A stretch of DNA of 64,000 nt, from the NCBI RefSeq assembly GCF_902498915.1, contig NZ_CABVLQ010000001.1, one strand, 5' to 3'. The position numbers and the translations under genes were made by a program. Below the pieces are notes generated by a model. It saw only the letters and a list, made by a program, of their open reading frames with translations. It searched no databases and was not told the origin of the DNA. The number at the start of each line of letters is the position of its first letter. Positions within the stretch are counted from its first letter, which is position 1. Positions 61,024-64,000 of this stretch are shown piece after piece. This DNA comes from Escherichia ruysiae. Its GTDB lineage: Bacteria > Pseudomonadota > Gammaproteobacteria > Enterobacterales > Enterobacteriaceae.

Positions 61024-61719
61024 ATGTCCCGGTCAGCGAAACCTCAAAATGGTCGCCGCCGCTTTCTGCGCGATGTCGTTCGCACAGCAGGCGGGCTGGC
61101 TGCCGTGGGTGTGGCGCTGGGGTTACAACAGCAAACCGCACGCGCATCTGGCGTGCGGTTGCGCCCGCCCGGAGCCATAAACGAGAACGCCTTTGCCAGT
61201 GCCTGTGTGCGTTGCGGTCAGTGTGTTCAGGCTTGCCCTTACGACACCTTAAAACTGGCGACGCTGGCCTCTGGCCTGTCGGCGGGTACGCCATATTTTG
61301 TCGCACGGGATATTCCTTGCGAAATGTGTGAGGACGTCCCGTGCGCCAAAGTATGCCCCAGCGGCGCGCTGGATCGTGAGATCGAATCGATCGACGACGC
61401 GCGGATGGGACTGGCGGTGCTGGTGGACCAGGAAAACTGTCTCAACTTTCAGGGGCTGCGCTGCGATGTTTGTTATCGCGAATGCCCGAAAATTGATGAG
61501 GCCATCACCCTGGAGCTGGAGCGCAACACGCGTACCGGTAAGCACGCCCGTTTTCTGCCGACGGTTCACAGCGACGCCTGTACCGGTTGCGGTAAGTGCG
61601 AAAAGGTGTGTGTGCTGGAACAACCGGCAATCAAAGTGTTACCGCTGTCACTGGCGAAAGGGGAGTTAGGTCACCATTACCGCTTCGGCTGGCTGGAGGG
61701 GAACAATGGCAAATCGTAA
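61024..61719 (+). CDS. napG: NapG, ferredoxin-type quinol dehydrogenase subunit
   Basis: 231 residues. The N-terminus has a twin-arginine-like signal (GRRRFLRDVV). Four [4Fe-4S] motifs: CVRCGQCVQACP, CEMCEDVPCAKVCP, CDVCYRECP and CTGCGKCEKVC. With NapH it passes electrons from ubiquinol towards NapC/NapB. Overlaps napH by 14 bp. Confidence 0.96.
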   Translation: MSRSAKPQNGRRRFLRDVVRTAGGLAAVGVALGLQQQTARASGVRLRPPGAINENAFASACVRCGQCVQACPYDTLKLATLASGLSAGTPYFVARDIPCEMCEDVPCAKVCPSGALDREIESIDDARMGLAVLVDQENCLNFQGLRCDVCYRECPKIDEAITLELERNTRTGKHARFLPTVHSDACTGCGKCEKVCVLEQPAIKVLPLSLAKGELGHHYRFGWLEGNNGKS

Positions 61720-62569
61720 ACGTGACGCCGGGCGCGAGGCGCTGGCGAAGAAAGGCTGGTGGCGCAGTCACCGTTGGCTGGTGTTACGTCGCCTTTGTCA
61801 GTTCTTCGTGCTGGGGATGTTTTTGAGCGGTCCGTGGTTTGGTGTGTGGATCTTGCACGGCAACTACAGCAGTAGCCTGTTATTCGACACCGTTCCGCTG
61901 ACCGATCCGCTGATGACGCTGCAAAGTCTTGCCAGCGGTCATCTGCCTGCCACGGTGGCGCTGATCGGTGCGGTGATTATCACCGTGCTCTACGCCCTGG
62001 CAGGAAAGCGATTATTTTGCAGCTGGGTCTGCCCGCTGAACCCGATTACCGACTTAGCGAACTGGTTACGCAGGCGCTTTGAACTCAATCAGTCTGCGAC
62101 CATCCCGCGCCACATTCGGTACGTGCTGTTGGTGGTCATTCTGGTGGGATCGGCCTTAACCGGCACGCTCATCTGGGAATGGATCAACCCCGTTTCTCTG
62201 ATGGGCCGTAGCCTGGTAATGGGATTTGGCAGCGGCGCGCTGCTTATTCTCGCGCTGTTTTTATTTGATCTACTGGTCGTTGAACACGGCTGGTGCGGGC
62301 ACATTTGTCCGGTCGGCGCGCTGTATGGCGTGTTGGGTAGCAAAGGTGTGATTACCGTTGCGGCCACCGATCGGCAGAAATGTAACCGCTGTATGGATTG
62401 TTTTCATGTTTGCCCGGAACCGCATGTGCTACGTGCCCCGGTGCTGGATGAACAAAGCCCGGTGCAGGTCACCAGCCGCGATTGCATGACGTGCGGTCGC
62501 TGCGTGGATGTCTGTTCTGAGGATGTATTTACAATAACTACACGATGGAGTTCGGGAGCGAAATCATGA
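61706..62569 (+). CDS. napH: NapH, membrane quinol dehydrogenase subunit
   Basis: 287 residues with four membrane segments and cysteine motifs CSWVCPLNP and CGHICPVG at membrane ends, plus two C-terminal [4Fe-4S] motifs (CNRCMDCFHVCP, CMTCGRCVDVC). Forms the NapGH ubiquinol dehydrogenase. napB starts within its stop codon (ATGA). Confidence 0.96.
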   Translation: MANRKRDAGREALAKKGWWRSHRWLVLRRLCQFFVLGMFLSGPWFGVWILHGNYSSSLLFDTVPLTDPLMTLQSLASGHLPATVALIGAVIITVLYALAGKRLFCSWVCPLNPITDLANWLRRRFELNQSATIPRHIRYVLLVVILVGSALTGTLIWEWINPVSLMGRSLVMGFGSGALLILALFLFDLLVVEHGWCGHICPVGALYGVLGSKGVITVAATDRQKCNRCMDCFHVCPEPHVLRAPVLDEQSPVQVTSRDCMTCGRCVDVCSEDVFTITTRWSSGAKS

Positions 62570-63015
62570 AAAGCCATGACCTGAAGAAAGCGCTGTGTCA
62601 ATGGACGGCGATGCTGGCCCTGGTGGTGAGCGGCGCGGTTTGGGCGGCAAATGGCGTCGATTTTAGCCAGTCGCCGGAAGTATCCGGGACGCAGGAAGGG
62701 GCCATTCGGATGCCAAAAGAGCAGGATCGGATGCCGCTGAACTATGTGAATCAGCCGCCAATGATCCCGCATAGCGTTGAAGGTTATCAGGTAACGACCA
62801 ATACCAACCGCTGCTTACAGTGCCACGGTGTTGAAAGCTATCGCACCACTGGCGCACCGCGCATCAGTCCTACTCACTTTATGGACAGCGACGGCAAAGT
62901 GGGCGCAGAAGTGGCTCCGCGTCGTTATTTCTGTCTGCAATGTCACGTACCGCAGGCCGATACCGCGCCAATCGTGGGGAATACCTTTACCCCATCAAAA
63001 GGTTACGGGAAATAA
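62566..63015 (+). CDS. napB: NapB, diheme cytochrome c of periplasmic nitrate reductase
   Basis: 149 residues from ATG 62566 (MKSHDLKKAL); seven upstream codons belong to napH. Signal peptide (ending AVWA) and two heme sites CLQCHG and CLQCHV. It donates electrons to NapA in the periplasm and needs the Ccm system encoded downstream. Confidence 0.97.
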   Translation: MKSHDLKKALCQWTAMLALVVSGAVWAANGVDFSQSPEVSGTQEGAIRMPKEQDRMPLNYVNQPPMIPHSVEGYQVTTNTNRCLQCHGVESYRTTGAPRISPTHFMDSDGKVGAEVAPRRYFCLQCHVPQADTAPIVGNTFTPSKGYGK

Positions 63016-63024
63016 GAGGTTATT

Positions 63025-63627
63025 ATGGGAAATTCTGACCGTAAGCCTGGTCTGATTAAGCGCCTGTGGAAATGGTGGCGTACCCCCAGCCGTCTGGCGC
63101 TGGGGACGCTGCTGTTGATCGGTTTTGTCGGCGGCATCGTCTTCTGGGGCGGCTTTAACACCGGGATGGAAAAAGCCAATACCGAAGAGTTCTGCATTAG
63201 CTGCCACGAAATGCGTAACACGGTGTATCAGGAATACATGGATTCCGTGCACTACAACAACCGTAGCGGCGTCCGTGCGACCTGTCCGGATTGTCACGTT
63301 CCGCACGAGTTTGTGCCGAAGATGATACGCAAGCTCAAAGCAAGTAAAGAGCTGTATGGTAAAATTTTTGGCGTTATTGACACGCCGCAGAAATTTGAAG
63401 CTCATCGCCTGACGATGGCACAGAATGAGTGGCGGCGCATGAAGGACAATAACTCGCAGGAGTGCCGTAACTGTCACAACTTCGAGTATATGGATACAAC
63501 CGCCCAGAAATCTGTTGCCGCTAAGATGCACGACCAGGCGGTGAAAGATGGGCAAACCTGTATTGATTGCCATAAAGGGATAGCGCACAAGCTGCCCGAT
63601 ATGCGTGAAGTCGAGCCAGGTTTTTAA
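63025..63627 (+). CDS. napC: NapC, tetraheme membrane cytochrome c
   Basis: 200 residues of the NapC/NirT family. One N-terminal membrane anchor (ALGTLLLIGFVGGIVFWG) and four heme sites: CISCHE, CPDCHV, CRNCHN and CIDCHK. It carries electrons from menaquinol to NapB. Last of the nap genes, 12 bp before ccmA. Confidence 0.98.
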   Translation: MGNSDRKPGLIKRLWKWWRTPSRLALGTLLLIGFVGGIVFWGGFNTGMEKANTEEFCISCHEMRNTVYQEYMDSVHYNNRSGVRATCPDCHVPHEFVPKMIRKLKASKELYGKIFGVIDTPQKFEAHRLTMAQNEWRRMKDNNSQECRNCHNFEYMDTTAQKSVAAKMHDQAVKDGQTCIDCHKGIAHKLPDMREVEPGF

Positions 63628-63639
63628 CAGGGTTATTGC

Positions 63640-64000
63640 TTGGGTATGCTTGAAGCCAGAGAGTTACTTTGTGAGCGGGATGAACGAACCTTATTTAGTG
63701 GTTTGTCATTTACGCTGAACGCAGGAGAGTGGGTACAAATCACCGGCAGCAACGGCGCGGGGAAGACAACACTTCTCCGTTTGCTGACGGGGTTGTCTCG
63801 CCCTGATGCGGGTGACGTTCTCTGGCAAGGGCAGCCCTTGCATCAGGTACGCGACAGCTACCATCAAAACCTGTTATGGATAGGCCATCAGCCGGGGATC
63901 AAAACCCGGCTGACGGCGTTAGAAAATCTGCACTTTTATCATCGCGATGGTGATACCGCACAATGTCTGGAAGCCCTGGCGCAGGCCGGGCTTGCCGGAT
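63640..64000 (+). CDS. ccmA: CcmA, heme exporter ATP-binding protein (N-terminal part)
   Basis: Incomplete at the right edge, about 120 codons visible. Starts TTG at 63640 (MGMLEARELLCERDER), the start I recall for E. coli; an ATG two codons in (63646) is equally possible. The ABC ATPase Walker A is GSNGAGKTT. With CcmB, CcmC and CcmD it drives cytochrome c maturation, needed for NapB and NapC, so nap and ccm lie together. The Q-loop region GIKTRLTALENLHF is also present. Confidence 0.96.
   Translation, partial: MGMLEARELLCERDERTLFSGLSFTLNAGEWVQITGSNGAGKTTLLRLLTGLSRPDAGDVLWQGQPLHQVRDSYHQNLLWIGHQPGIKTRLTALENLHFYHRDGDTAQCLEALAQAGLAG

Overview
The window is a chromosomal segment of Escherichia coli or a very close Escherichia relative. 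Nearly every gene is recognisable as an E. coli core gene and, as far as I recall the K-12 map, they follow the K-12 order read in reverse: arnT-arnD-arnA-arnC-arnB, ais, nudI, yfaZ, yfaY, glpCBA, glpTQ, inaA, yfaE-nrdBA, yfaL, ubiG, gyrA, atoBEAD, atoCS, rcsC, rcsB-rcsD, micF, ompC, apbE, ada-alkB, yojI, mqo, eco, napFDAGHBC, ccmA. Scattered amino-acid differences from K-12 as I remember it (ArnB, ArnD C-terminus, YfaL, OmpC loops, fimbrial genes) argue against a K-12-like strain. Phylogroup or species cannot be settled by eye.

Layout. 1-6.1 kb: the arn operon (4-amino-4-deoxy-L-arabinose modification of lipid A, polymyxin resistance), cut at the left edge inside arnT, divergent from ais, with a PmrA box between them. 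6.1-8.6 kb: nudI, a possible 40-residue membrane ORF, yfaZ and yfaY. 8.7-13.6 kb: an AT-richer four-gene chaperone-usher fimbrial operon (pilin, chaperone, usher, tip adhesin) where K-12 has the rhamnonate genes rhmRDTA and yfaD. 14-20.8 kb: anaerobic glycerol-3-phosphate dehydrogenase glpACB divergent from glpTQ, sharing a CRP/GlpR control region. 21-25.5 kb: inaA, then aerobic ribonucleotide reductase nrdAB with its ferredoxin yfaE, preceded by two NrdR boxes and two DnaA boxes. 26.1-29.9 kb: the autotransporter yfaL, then a three-copy BIME array, ubiG and gyrA (wild-type quinolone-resistance region).

33.8-34.4 kb holds a deletion scar fusing the start of yfaA to the end of yfaP. The intervening genes, including the alpha-2-macroglobulin gene yfaS, are gone. 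34.4-41.7 kb: the acetoacetate/short-chain fatty acid operon atoDAEB with its sigma-54 promoter, palindromic AtoC site and atoSC two-component system. 41.9-48.2 kb: the Rcs phosphorelay (rcsC, rcsD, rcsB). 48.5-50 kb: the antisense RNA gene micF and the porin gene ompC. 50.2-56.6 kb: apbE, the adaptive alkylation-response pair ada-alkB (Ada box overlapping the apbE stop codon), the ABC exporter yojI and mqo, followed by a second three-copy BIME array. 56.9-64 kb: ecotin, the periplasmic nitrate reductase operon napFDAGHBC with FNR and NarP/NarL sites, and the start of ccmA (cytochrome c maturation), which serves the c-type cytochromes NapB and NapC.

Most of the window is ordinary core genome. 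I did not find a wholly new defence or mobile system. The points most worth a second look are the fimbrial operon at the rhm locus, the yfaA-yfaP deletion scar, a His-to-Gln change at the reported second phosphorylation site of AtoC, a 13-bp inverted repeat upstream of yfaL, and a possible 40-residue membrane protein next to nudI.
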